Positions 53,896 through 62,760 of a stretch of DNA of 64,000 bases are shown piece after piece. The notes beneath the pieces are model-generated. The model saw only the letters and a list, made by a program, of their open reading frames with translations, searched no databases and had not been told where the DNA came from. Location: NCBI RefSeq assembly GCF_006715025.1, contig NZ_VFMK01000001.1:5146001-5210000 (forward strand). The letters are read 5' to 3'. The first letter of the stretch is position 1, and each line of letters begins with the position of its first letter. Source of the DNA: Serratia fonticola (GTDB lineage: Bacteria; Pseudomonadota; Gammaproteobacteria; Enterobacterales; Enterobacteriaceae). Position numbers and translations under genes: made by a program.

Positions 53896-55329
53896 TTACT
53901 GTGGCCGGACAAACCCTACACATAATGTCTGTACGGTAGCGCCGGGGTCGAACTGGATAGGCAGGCTTTCCTGCCTATCGATGCGCATCCTCGGCCAATC
54001 CGCCAATGCGCCATCGAAATCCGTCTGCGCACAACTCTCCCCCACGCGACCAAACAGCACGGCTCCGTGTTGCGCTATCTGCGAATAGCGGAGTCGGGCA
54101 TTGTAGATATTTGGCCGCGTATGATTGGACCAACGCGTAATGATCTGCGGGCGAGAGTTGGCATACACCGTCATCCATTGTGACAGATAGGCGCCACCAA
54201 CATAGCGCAGATCCGTACCGTAATGCTGCAGCCAGCGTTGCTCAACGCCGACACTAAACGCCTTGACGCCAACCATCTTCTGCCCGGCGTTACGTACGTT
54301 GGCCAGCATGACGACGGCATACCCCAGATAAACCATCAGCCCAACCGCCATCAACCCGGCCATCGCACCACGCAGCGAGCGTGTCGGCGGCAACCGTACG
54401 CAGCCGACCAAAAGCGCCGGGGCCACGATAAAGAACGGTTGCAACCACTCGGTCAACCGGCCACCAACGTTGAAAGAGAACCAGAATGTGATGATGCCAA
54501 GTGGCAGCAGATAAACCCACAACAGTACCCGTAACGGCCATTCATCCGGCCAGGCCAGCTTTGCACCCGCTCTTCGCAGGATCAACCACAGGAACAGCAA
54601 CGGGTAGAACACCAGCAGCAACGACTGCAACATATCGAGGTTTAGCTGCATTTTTATCTGCGAGCCGACCCATTTAAACGCCGCAAAATCATGCCGCCAC
54701 AGCCAGAATACGTTGGGCAACACCAACGCCAACCAGATTATCACCGCCAGATAAAACTGCGGCTGACGATAGCAACGGCGAATATGCGGCACGAACAGCG
54801 TCGATAACGCAACAAAATAGACAAAGGCAAAGGTCGAGTATTTCGCCATCATCGCCAACCCGGCCGTCGCGGCAAAAGCCAGCCACCAGTTGGCTGAGCG
54901 GGTAATTGCGCAATGGTAGAACAACATCATCCACGGCCACAGCATCACCAGCAGATAGTTGTCGTTATAGGGAATGATATCAAAGTTGATGATGCCAGAG
55001 AGATTAAGCGTCAACAGCGCCAGCCAGGCTAACGGATTGCTGCCGCTCAGACGCCGTGCCAACAGCCAGACACCGAGCATGCCGATGACAATCGCGATGA
55101 AGTGCCCGCCATACCAATAGATATTCAACGGCAGCCAAGGCAGCCAGATCGCCGGGTACATCACAACGCCGACCAACCATGGATTTTTCGGCGTTCCCCA
55201 CTCACCGTTCACCCCCCAGTTGAGCGCCTCAACGGCGTCATAAGGCAAGGTGGGGTCAAGATGGACGGTCAGCAACGTCCAGGCAACGGCGTAGCAAAAC
55301 AGCCACAATGTCAGCAGGCGGTACGTCAT
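53896..55329 (-). CDS. Glycosyltransferase family 39 membrane protein
   Basis: The 477-residue protein has about eleven hydrophobic segments and the GT-C pattern of GT39/ArnT-like enzymes: an early acidic loop DPTLPYDAVEALNWG, the later GIINFDIIPYNDNYLLVMLW, and MMAKYSTFAFVY. It probably moves a sugar from a polyprenyl phosphate carrier to an envelope acceptor in the periplasm. The donor and acceptor are unknown. It stands alone between the oxidoreductase and nadR, a site with no such gene in E. coli. Confidence 0.8.
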   Translation of the reverse strand: MTYRLLTLWLFCYAVAWTLLTVHLDPTLPYDAVEALNWGVNGEWGTPKNPWLVGVVMYPAIWLPWLPLNIYWYGGHFIAIVIGMLGVWLLARRLSGSNPLAWLALLTLNLSGIINFDIIPYNDNYLLVMLWPWMMLFYHCAITRSANWWLAFAATAGLAMMAKYSTFAFVYFVALSTLFVPHIRRCYRQPQFYLAVIIWLALVLPNVFWLWRHDFAAFKWVGSQIKMQLNLDMLQSLLLVFYPLLFLWLILRRAGAKLAWPDEWPLRVLLWVYLLPLGIITFWFSFNVGGRLTEWLQPFFIVAPALLVGCVRLPPTRSLRGAMAGLMAVGLMVYLGYAVVMLANVRNAGQKMVGVKAFSVGVEQRWLQHYGTDLRYVGGAYLSQWMTVYANSRPQIITRWSNHTRPNIYNARLRYSQIAQHGAVLFGRVGESCAQTDFDGALADWPRMRIDRQESLPIQFDPGATVQTLCVGFVRPQ

Positions 55330-55463
55330 AGCTTCTAAGACTTTTATCTGAATAAAAATCCAAGCTAAACAGTATTGGCTGAACCTTCTTTAAACGACAG
55401 GGCAAATTGCAGAGTCAGAGCTACCTCAATAGCACATAAGGTTAACCCGGGTATTTCAGGTGG

Positions 55464-56729
55464 TTATCCATTGGCGTAAGGCGCACTAACCAACCGGCTG
55501 GCATCGGCCTCCAGCATTTGCTTCACCAACTCAACACAGCGTAGAAAGCGCTCTTCATAGTCGCTGGATTCGACGTGTACATATTCAATGTTATTGGCGT
55601 GCAGCATCTCTTCCAGCAAATGCTGAAACGCTTTACGATCGCTTGGGCTCCCCAGGCTACGTAAGCCGTCCGCCACCCAAGGTGTGTTATTCTCCAGCAG
55701 GATCACCAGATCAAAACGGTATTCATCAATCAGCGCCTGCACGAACGGATGGTCCCGCCCTTCATATTTACGACAGAAGGCCTGGGTAGTAACAAAATCA
55801 GTATCGATAAATGCCACTTTATTGGCATATTTCACCGCGAAATCCACGTACTGTGCCTGGCCCAGCGCAATCTTGTCATAATCGGAATACTGCAACGCCA
55901 TTTCGTCGCCCCCCAGGTGTGAAAACACATAATCCCGGCCATACTCCCAGGCGCTGGTGGTGTTGAAGATGTTGGCCAGCTTGTTGACCAACGTTGACTT
56001 GCCGCTGGACTCTCCCCCCAGGATCGCCACGGTGCGCACAAAAAATGGCTTCACTTCCGTGGGAATGTAATCCCAGTAACGGAAAGGATCATGGCGGATC
56101 TGGCTGCCGCTGATATTCATAAAGGAACGTTCCGGATCCACCAGAATGGTTTCAATACCCAGATGCTCACGGTAACGAGGGGCATCCAGCTCTTCACTGG
56201 AGTAAATAAAGCTGGGGATAATGCCCTTTTGCTCCATAAACACCTTCATGCCGTTGCTCCACACGTCCCAGCCGTGCGGATAAGGCTCTATGCCTTTTTC
56301 ATCAAAAGAGTGGATATGGATGTTTTTCTGATACTTGAAAGTTTGCAGCAGCCAACGCAGGCGATCGCTCACCGTGGGTTGTTGTGACATCGAGCTGTTT
56401 TCAAACAGTAGCCGATCGCGCGGTTCGTCATGGCACAGGATCACGTGCAGTTCGTCAACCTGGCTACAGGCACGTTGGATCAGATAAATATGCCCGGTAT
56501 GCAGCGGGTAAAATTTACCAAACACCACCCCGACTTTTTTCTCACGACGCGGGAATTCCAAACCAAGAAAACGGTGTAATGCTTCCAGCTTCTGCGCACT
56601 CGGGCTTTTGATTTTATCGTTCAATAGTTGGCTGAGATAACCTTTGGTCATGCTGCTGGCATCGGCCACCTGTTGTAAAGTGCATCCCTTCTGCTTAATC
56701 GCCGCTTTTAGGTAATCGAACTGCCGCAT
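55464..56729 (-). CDS. nadR: Trifunctional NAD regulator NadR
   Basis: The 421-residue protein (E. coli 410) has an N-terminal HTH (CTLQQVADASSMTKGYLSQLL), an NMN adenylyltransferase domain with GKFYPLHTGH (71-80) and ISGSQIR (206-212), and a nicotinamide riboside kinase domain with Walker A GGESSGKST (238-246). With NAD or ATP as signal it represses NAD biosynthesis genes and feeds the salvage pathway. It lies downstream of radA in the same direction, separated by a repeat. Confidence 0.95.
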   Translation of the reverse strand: MRQFDYLKAAIKQKGCTLQQVADASSMTKGYLSQLLNDKIKSPSAQKLEALHRFLGLEFPRREKKVGVVFGKFYPLHTGHIYLIQRACSQVDELHVILCHDEPRDRLLFENSSMSQQPTVSDRLRWLLQTFKYQKNIHIHSFDEKGIEPYPHGWDVWSNGMKVFMEQKGIIPSFIYSSEELDAPRYREHLGIETILVDPERSFMNISGSQIRHDPFRYWDYIPTEVKPFFVRTVAILGGESSGKSTLVNKLANIFNTTSAWEYGRDYVFSHLGGDEMALQYSDYDKIALGQAQYVDFAVKYANKVAFIDTDFVTTQAFCRKYEGRDHPFVQALIDEYRFDLVILLENNTPWVADGLRSLGSPSDRKAFQHLLEEMLHANNIEYVHVESSDYEERFLRCVELVKQMLEADASRLVSAPYANG

Positions 56730-56759
56730 AATACCTCCACGTTTATATCCCCATCGTCT

Positions 56760-56965
56760 TTCACACCGCAGTTGTTACCTGCTGCGTGGGCCCCTCCCTC
56801 AAGGCCCGCTGCAAGCCGCGTTCAAATCTGTTCCAGACAGATTTGTCCCCCAGGGGACAAACAGGCTTTGCTATACAGGGAGGCATACATACCGCGACAC
56901 AAAGCGGCCAACTTGAAGTCCGTAGGGGATAACCCTTTCAGCTTGCGAGCTGCCTTATGAAAGCT
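56760..56965 (-). repeat. ERIC-type composite palindromic repeat, copy 3
   Basis: On the minus strand this has the same order as copy 1: GGGGACAAATCTGT dyad, GAACGCGGCTTGCAGCGG, and an ACTTGAAG-type flank. Hairpins are at 56823-56845 (CAAATCTGT with ACAGATTTG) and 56843-56860 (TTGTCCCC with GGGGACAA). It separates radA and nadR. Confidence 0.6.
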
Positions 56966-56970
56966 ATCGG

Positions 56971-56999
56971 GTATAATAGACTAAACAAGACAATGTCAC
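56971..56999 (-). promoter_or_regulatory. Possible nadR promoter
   Basis: GTGACA (56994-56999) and TTATAC (56971-56976) are 17 bp apart on the minus strand, just after radA and before the repeat. It would let nadR be transcribed without radA. Confidence 0.4.
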
Positions 57000-57006
57000 G
57001 GCTCAT

Positions 57007-58392
57007 TTAAAGCTCATCCAGAACACGCAATGCATCCGCCAGCTTCTTGACGCCAAATACCTGCATATTGGCAGGTGGCTTCTTCGGCACGTTGGCATGC
57101 GGCACGATAGCCCGTTTGAAACCGTGTTTAGCCGCTTCGGAGATACGCTCCTGGCCGCTCGGTACCGGGCGGATTTCTCCCGCCAGCCCCACCTCGCCAA
57201 ACACCACCAGATCGTTGGGCAATGGACGATCGCGCAGGCTGGAAACCAACGCCAACAGCAGCGCCAGATCGGCACTGGTTTCACTGACCTTGACGCCCCC
57301 GACCACGTTGACAAACACGTCCTGATCGGACATCTGCAAGCCACCATGGCGATGGAGCACCGCCAGCAGGATCGCCAGGCGATTTTGTTCCAGCCCCACC
57401 GCGACCCGGCGGGGATTCGCCATCATGGAATGATCCACCAGCGCCTGAATCTCCACCAGCAAGGGCCTGGTGCCTTCCCATACCACCATCACCGAACTGC
57501 CAGAAGTGACTTCGTCCCCCCGGCTCAGGAAAATGGCGGAAGGGTTGCTCACTTCGCGCAACCCCTGCTCGGTCATGGCAAACACCCCCAGCTCATTGAC
57601 CGCACCAAAACGGTTTTTGTGGCTGCGTAACGTGCGGAAGCGGGAATCGGCATCACCATCGAGCAAGACCGAACAGTCGATACAGTGTTCCAAAACTTTC
57701 GGCCCCGCCAAAGAGCCGTCTTTGGTCACGTGGCCGACCATGACAATCGCCACGCCGCGTGTTTTAGCAAAACGGGTCAGATAGGCGGCCGTTTCACGCA
57801 CCTGCGCCACGCTCCCCGGCGATGACTGGATATCTGCCATGTGCATCACCTGGATCGAGTCAATCACCATCAGCTTCGGTTGTTCCTGTTCGGCAATCAG
57901 ACAGATTTGTTCGATGCTGGTTTCCGACAGCATGTTCAGCCCACCGGTCGGCAGACCAAGACGGTGAGCACGCATCGCCACCTGTTGCAGTGATTCCTCG
58001 CCGGTGACATACAGCGTTTTCATTTGTTCGGCGAGTTTGCACAGGACCTGTAGCAGTAGCGTACTTTTCCCCGCGCCAGGGTTACCACCGATCAGGATCG
58101 CGCTACCCGGCACCACGCCGCCGCCCAACACGCGATCGAATTCGAGAAAACCGGTAGAGAAGCGCGGCAGCTCTTCCAGGCTGATGTCCGCCAGCTTTTG
58201 TACCTTGCTGATACCGGCATCACCCGCATAACCGCTGAATCGCTCGGTGCGGGCAGAAGAGGAGGCAGCAGCAGCCAAACGCACTTCTGTAATGGTATTC
58301 CAGGCATGACAAGCGCTGCACTGCCCCTGCCAACGCGGATAATCAGCGCCGCATTCATTACATACAAACGCGCGTTTCACTGCTTTTGCCAC
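57007..58392 (-). CDS. radA: DNA repair protein RadA (Sms)
   Basis: The 461-residue protein has a four-cysteine zinc finger (C11, C14, C25, C28), a RecA-like core with Walker A GGNPGAGKST (102-111), the RadA motif KNRFG (259-263), and a C-terminal Lon-protease-like domain. It is a branch-migration helicase in recombinational repair. It starts 3 bp after the serB stop, so the two are one transcript, as in E. coli. Confidence 0.96.
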   Translation of the reverse strand: MAKAVKRAFVCNECGADYPRWQGQCSACHAWNTITEVRLAAAASSSARTERFSGYAGDAGISKVQKLADISLEELPRFSTGFLEFDRVLGGGVVPGSAILIGGNPGAGKSTLLLQVLCKLAEQMKTLYVTGEESLQQVAMRAHRLGLPTGGLNMLSETSIEQICLIAEQEQPKLMVIDSIQVMHMADIQSSPGSVAQVRETAAYLTRFAKTRGVAIVMVGHVTKDGSLAGPKVLEHCIDCSVLLDGDADSRFRTLRSHKNRFGAVNELGVFAMTEQGLREVSNPSAIFLSRGDEVTSGSSVMVVWEGTRPLLVEIQALVDHSMMANPRRVAVGLEQNRLAILLAVLHRHGGLQMSDQDVFVNVVGGVKVSETSADLALLLALVSSLRDRPLPNDLVVFGEVGLAGEIRPVPSGQERISEAAKHGFKRAIVPHANVPKKPPANMQVFGVKKLADALRVLDEL

Positions 58393-58395
58393 AAA

Positions 58396-59373
58396 TTACC
58401 TCACTTCGTGTTTCAAACTGCCACTGAGTACGCACAGGACGCCCAGCAGATCGGCATGACGAATCGATACCTGCGCTTTCTCATAAACCTTGGGTTTGGC
58501 GTGATAGGCAATGCCCAACCCGGCAACCTGCATCATTTTCAAATCGTTGGCACCATCACCTATCGCCACGGTTTGTTGGGGGGGGATACCCAGCTTTTCC
58601 GCCAGCGCCACCAGAGTGTCAGCTTTATACTGGGCGTCTACCACCGGCCCTAACACCTCACCGGTCAGCTTACCGTCGCGAATTTCCAGCTCATTGGCCG
58701 CAATGGCCACCAGCTTCAGCTTATCGCGCAGATACTCGGCATAGTAAGTAAAGCCGCCGGAGGCAATCGCGACATGCCAGCCCAGCGTCTGCAGTTTACG
58801 CACCAGGCTGGTCAACCCCGGCATCAGCGGCAGCTCATCGCGTACCTGCTTGAGGATGTTGGCATCGGCACCTTTCAGCGTCCCCACACGTTGCCGCAGG
58901 CTGGCAGTGAAATCGAGTTCGCCACGCATCGCGCGTTCGGTCACTTCACTCACTTGCTCCCCCACGCCGGCCAGTTTGGCAATTTCATCAATGCATTCGA
59001 TCTGGATAGCCGTAGAATCCATATCCATCACCAGCAGGCCCGGCGTACGCAAATGCGGGATCTTCCCTAGCGGCGCCACATCCAGCCCATTCTCAGCCGC
59101 CAACAATTTGGCGCGCTGGGTCAACGTACCTGCCAAGCGGACAACCTGATAGTCTTCCACACACCACGCCGTCACGATCACCATCGCCGCCCCCAGTTTG
59201 CGCTGGAACTGAGTGATGGACTCTTTATCCAGTTTTCTGCCATATAATAGCCAACCGGTATGGCCTGCCCGATAATCGAGCGGCATCACTTCGTCGCCGC
59301 TGAGCGAAAGGGGCAGCCCCGGCCATTGAGGGATCTCGGCCGGGAGATCACAATAGGTCAGACTATTTGGCAT
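58396..59373 (-). CDS. serB: Phosphoserine phosphatase SerB
   Basis: The start at 59373 (MPNSLTYCDLPAEIPQW) follows CAGGAG and gives 325 residues (E. coli 322); an ATG directly before it is an alternative, and the frame upstream is not conserved. The HAD-family motif DMDST (D117 nucleophile, D119 acid) follows HLRTPGLLVM, and GDGANDL is motif IV. It performs the last step of L-serine synthesis. Confidence 0.95.
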   Translation of the reverse strand: MPNSLTYCDLPAEIPQWPGLPLSLSGDEVMPLDYRAGHTGWLLYGRKLDKESITQFQRKLGAAMVIVTAWCVEDYQVVRLAGTLTQRAKLLAAENGLDVAPLGKIPHLRTPGLLVMDMDSTAIQIECIDEIAKLAGVGEQVSEVTERAMRGELDFTASLRQRVGTLKGADANILKQVRDELPLMPGLTSLVRKLQTLGWHVAIASGGFTYYAEYLRDKLKLVAIAANELEIRDGKLTGEVLGPVVDAQYKADTLVALAEKLGIPPQQTVAIGDGANDLKMMQVAGLGIAYHAKPKVYEKAQVSIRHADLLGVLCVLSGSLKHEVR

Positions 59374-59649
59374 CATTAACTCCTGAAAAACGCTGCATGA
59401 TAAAACGACGTAGCAATACCCAATGAAATTCAGACAGCAGTTGGACGGCACTTAGGTTAAGCGTGCTCAGCCAACAACGCTGCAGCTTGAAAGACGACGG
59501 GTAAAGCTATCCTATCGTCAATGCTTCTGGCAACATATTACCCGATGAATTTCGAGTTGACCGCTCTAGCGCATCCCTGCGTTCGCGGTATTTATCCCTC
59601 CTGGTATAGCACAACCAGGCAACAACTCGTGACACCCAGATGATCGTAG
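59374..59649. repeat. Gap serB-ytjB with ERIC-like remnants, copy 4
   Basis: The divergent gap holds GCAGCTTGAAAGACGACGGG (59482-59501), the tail module of the repeats near arcA and slt, and GATGAATTTCGAGTTGACCG with GCGCATCCCTGCG, its head module. The ERIC core is missing, so this looks like a decayed or partial copy. The serB and ytjB promoters must lie here as well. Confidence 0.5.
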
Positions 59650-59669
59650 GGATGCAGCATGCTGCATCC
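59650..59669. repeat. REP-like palindrome upstream of ytjB
   Basis: GGATGCAGCATGCTGCATCC is a perfect 20-bp dyad 17 bp before the ytjB start. A related hairpin, GGGCGCAG with CTGCGCCC, is at 60490-60509; both follow GTAGG. Confidence 0.5.
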
Positions 59670-59685
59670 ATATAAAGGAAGCCAT

Positions 59686-60372
59686 ATGGCTAAAGCTAAA
59701 CTGAAATTTCGCCTGCATCGTACCGCGATTATCCTGATCTGCCTGGCATTGCTGGTACTGCTAATGCAAGGCGCCTCTTATTTTAGCTTGAGCCATCAGA
59801 TGGCACGCTCGGAACAGGTCGAAGAGCTGGCCCAAACGCTGACCAGGCAGGTAGCTTTCAGCCTGGTGCCGTTAATGGATAACGACAGTGACATCGATAA
59901 TCAGCAGGTCGACAGTATTCTCGACAAGTTAACCTTTCACAGCCGGATCCTCGACGCCAGCGTCTACCAGTTGGATGGGACACTCATCTCCCATTCCGGT
60001 GAGCAGATCAGCGTGCGCGATCGTCTTTCGCTGGATGGCAAACGCGCGGGCAGCTACTTCAATCACCAACTCGTGGAAACGATTCAGGGTAAAGATGGCC
60101 CACTGGGTTTTATCCGCGTGACGCTGGACACCCACGTGCTGGCCACCGAATCCAAGCAGGTGGATAACACCACCAACCTGCTGCGCCTGATGATCCTGCT
60201 GGCACTGGCCATCGGCATTATTCTGGCACGTACGCTGCTGCAGGGCCGCCGCAGCCGCTGGCAGCAGTCACCGTACCTGTTAACCGCCAACACACCGTTG
60301 GCAGAAGGCAACACGGTGGAAGATGGCGACGACGAGAAACCACAAGAGCAGGAAGAAGCGAAAAAAGGCTAG
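59686..60372 (+). CDS. ytjB: Membrane protein YtjB (Smp)
   Basis: The start at 59686 (MAKAKLKFRLHRTAIIL) has an AAGGAAG site; nine further codons upstream are open but not expected. The 228-residue protein has two membrane helices (about 15-35 and 163-183) around a periplasmic domain, as in E. coli Smp (214). The C-terminus is acidic. Its function is unknown; it is next to serB in the same divergent arrangement as in E. coli. Confidence 0.9.
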   Translation: MAKAKLKFRLHRTAIILICLALLVLLMQGASYFSLSHQMARSEQVEELAQTLTRQVAFSLVPLMDNDSDIDNQQVDSILDKLTFHSRILDASVYQLDGTLISHSGEQISVRDRLSLDGKRAGSYFNHQLVETIQGKDGPLGFIRVTLDTHVLATESKQVDNTTNLLRLMILLALAIGIILARTLLQGRRSRWQQSPYLLTANTPLAEGNTVEDGDDEKPQEQEEAKKG

Positions 60373-60489
60373 GCCATTCGCAGAATGCGGTCGACAAACT
60401 TTATTATTGAATAGATCGATAGCGCTAATTACCGGAAAGGTAAAGCATGAGTCGGGAATACAGCGAGCGGCATGAAGGGTATGGCGTAG

Positions 60490-60509
60490 GGGCGCAGCAG
60501 GCTGCGCCC
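60490..60509. repeat. REP-like hairpin between ytjB and deoD
   Basis: Arms GGGCGCAG and CTGCGCCC around CAGG lie between the convergent ytjB and deoD genes. It could end deo transcription but has no U-tract. Confidence 0.45.
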
Positions 60510-60519
60510 GTTTCACGTA

Positions 60520-61251
60520 TTACGCTTTGTCACCCAGCAGCACAGACTCCAGCGCGATAACGATCATCTCGTTAAAGGTGGTCTGACGCTCGGCCGCAGT
60601 GGTCGCTTCGTGACGCAGAATGTGATCGGACACGGTGCAGATGGTCAGTGCTTTACAGCCGAACTCTTCGTACAGTTCAGCCGCCACGCCGTAGATGCCG
60701 GCCGCTTCCATTTCTACACCTAGGATGCCGTACTTCTTCATCACCTGGAACATCTCTGGATCTGGCGTATAGAACAGGTCGGCAGAGAAAATGTTACCCA
60801 CGCGTGCCGGGATACCCTGCGCAGCCGCCGCGTCAACCGCATTACGCACCATGTCAAAATCCGCAATGGCAGCATAGTCATGGTCTTTGAAACGCATACG
60901 GTTCACTTTGGAATCGGTACATGCCCCCATGCCAATCACCACATCGCGCAGTTTGACATCGTCACGCACCGCACCACAGGAGCCCACGCGAATGATCTTC
61001 TTCACGCCGAACTCGGCGATCAGCTCACGCGCGTAAATGGAACAGGAAGGGATCCCCATCCCGTGGCCCATCACAGAGATTTTACGGCCCTTATAGGTAC
61101 CGGTGAACCCCAGCATGCCGCGCACATTGTTAACTTCCACGGCACCTTCCAGGAAGGTTTCCGCAATGTATTTTGCACGCAGCGGATCGCCAGGCATCAG
61201 AACTACGTCAGCGAAATCACCCATCTCAGCATTAATATGTGGCGTAGCCAT
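60520..61251 (-). CDS. deoD: Purine nucleoside phosphorylase DeoD
   Basis: The start at 61251 (MATPHINAEMGDFADVV) gives 243 residues, four more than in E. coli because of an insertion at VAAELYEEFGCKAL. Family motifs are GHGMGIPSCSIY, RVGSCGAV, and VEMEAAGIYGVA, with the catalytic aspartate in TVSDH. It cleaves purine (deoxy)nucleosides to base and (deoxy)ribose 1-phosphate. It is the last gene of the deo cluster here. Confidence 0.95.
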   Translation of the reverse strand: MATPHINAEMGDFADVVLMPGDPLRAKYIAETFLEGAVEVNNVRGMLGFTGTYKGRKISVMGHGMGIPSCSIYARELIAEFGVKKIIRVGSCGAVRDDVKLRDVVIGMGACTDSKVNRMRFKDHDYAAIADFDMVRNAVDAAAAQGIPARVGNIFSADLFYTPDPEMFQVMKKYGILGVEMEAAGIYGVAAELYEEFGCKALTICTVSDHILRHEATTAAERQTTFNEMIVIALESVLLGDKA

Positions 61252-61314
61252 TATTTTTCCTTTAAATCTTATTAAATCAAAAGAGTAGATATATAAGCCG
61301 TTACATTTCGCGTT

Positions 61315-61405
61315 AGCGCGCCTGCGCATCCCCAGCAGACCTACTGAGGTAAGTCACTGGGGTGCACATGTAAAGCCAACAATGCTGCGGCTTTAAAGAC
61401 CCGTT
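61315..61405 (+). repeat. ERIC-like repeat, copy 5, between deoD and deoB
   Basis: CCCCAGCAGACCTACTGAGG followed by TAAGTCACTGGGGTG is a variant of the ERIC core inverted repeat; CTTTAAAGACCCG resembles its tail. It lies in the 154-bp gap between deoB and deoD. Confidence 0.6.
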
Positions 61406-62629
61406 TTAAAACATGGATTTGCCGTAATCCATCGGCGACACGCCAAAGTAACTGGCCACGGTCTGGCCAATGTCGGCGAAGGTTTCACGGTGCCCCAATG
61501 AACCTGGTTTGACTTTCGGGCCGTAGACCAGCACCGGGATGTGCTCACGGGTGTGGTCAGTGCCCCCCCAGGTCGGGTCGCAGCCATGGTCAGCGGTGAA
61601 GATGATAATGTCATCCTCTTTCACCCGTTCCAGCAACTCTGGCAGACGACGGTCAAACAGTTCCAACGCCGCGGCATAACCCGCCACATCACGGCGGTGG
61701 CCGTAGGAAGAGTCGAAATCAACAAAGTTGGTAAACACAATGGTGTTATCGCCCGCTTTTTCCATCTCGATCAGGGTGGCATCAAACAGGGCGTCGATCC
61801 CGGTGGCTTTCACTTTCTGGGTAATGCCCACGTTGGCATAGATATCCGCAATCTTACCGATGGAAACCACTTCACCGCCCTTCTCCTCCACCAGCTTCTG
61901 CAGCACGGTGGGTGCCGGTGGCTCAACGGCCAGATCGTGCCGATTACCGGTACGCTGGAAGTTGCCTGGCTTATCCCCCACAAACGGACGTGCGATAACG
62001 CGGCCAATGTTGTAGCCGCCTTCAGTCAGCTCTTCACGGGCAATTTCGCACAGTTCGTACAGGCGATCCAGACCGAATGTCTCTTCATGACAGGCAATCT
62101 GGAATACCGAGTCCGCAGAGGTATAAAAAATCGGCTTACCGGTTTTCATGTGCTCTTCGCCCAGTTGATCCAGGATCACCGTGCCAGAAGAGTGGCAGTT
62201 ACCGAGGTAACCCGGCAGATTGGCGCGTTCAACCAGCTTATCTAACAACGCTTGCGGGAAACTGTTGTGCTCGTCAGAGAAATAGCCCCAGTCGAACAGC
62301 ACCGGCACACCGGCAATTTCCCAGTGGCCAGACGGCGTATCTTTACCGGAGGAAAGTTCGCTGGCGTAACCGTAAGCACCAATGATTTCGGCGTTCTTGT
62401 CCAATCCTTCCGGAAACTTGCCGGTAGACTCTTCAGCGGCCTTGCCCAGCCCCAAACGGCTCAGGTTTGGCAGGGTCAGCGGACCGCTACGGCCCACGTT
62501 GGCTTCGCCACGCGCACAGGCAGCGGCAATATGACCAAGGGTGTCAGCACCTTCATCGCCAAAGCGTTTGGCATCTTCGCTGGCACCAATCCCGAAGGAA
62601 TCTAATACCATAATAAATGTACGTTTCAT
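61406..62629 (-). CDS. deoB: Phosphopentomutase DeoB
   Basis: The start at 62629 (MKRTFIMVLDSFGIGAS) gives 407 residues, the E. coli length; a run of in-frame codons upstream is not conserved. The alkaline-phosphatase-superfamily metal ligands are visible (D10 in VLDSFG, then FTADHGCDP and HTREHIPVL). The phosphorylated threonine lies in SSGKDTPSGHWE. It interconverts (deoxy)ribose 1- and 5-phosphates. Confidence 0.96.
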   Translation of the reverse strand: MKRTFIMVLDSFGIGASEDAKRFGDEGADTLGHIAAACARGEANVGRSGPLTLPNLSRLGLGKAAEESTGKFPEGLDKNAEIIGAYGYASELSSGKDTPSGHWEIAGVPVLFDWGYFSDEHNSFPQALLDKLVERANLPGYLGNCHSSGTVILDQLGEEHMKTGKPIFYTSADSVFQIACHEETFGLDRLYELCEIAREELTEGGYNIGRVIARPFVGDKPGNFQRTGNRHDLAVEPPAPTVLQKLVEEKGGEVVSIGKIADIYANVGITQKVKATGIDALFDATLIEMEKAGDNTIVFTNFVDFDSSYGHRRDVAGYAAALELFDRRLPELLERVKEDDIIIFTADHGCDPTWGGTDHTREHIPVLVYGPKVKPGSLGHRETFADIGQTVASYFGVSPMDYGKSMF

Positions 62630-62760
62630 CATGCTCTCCTGCATATTCACGCTGATACCCTGGGTCTTTCAAGCCACAACGTGAGTGGCGGTAACCTGAA
62701 ATCCATCGGGCAGAGCAGCCGCAAAATGCGCAGCTGCCCGTAATAAGTAACGAATAATGA

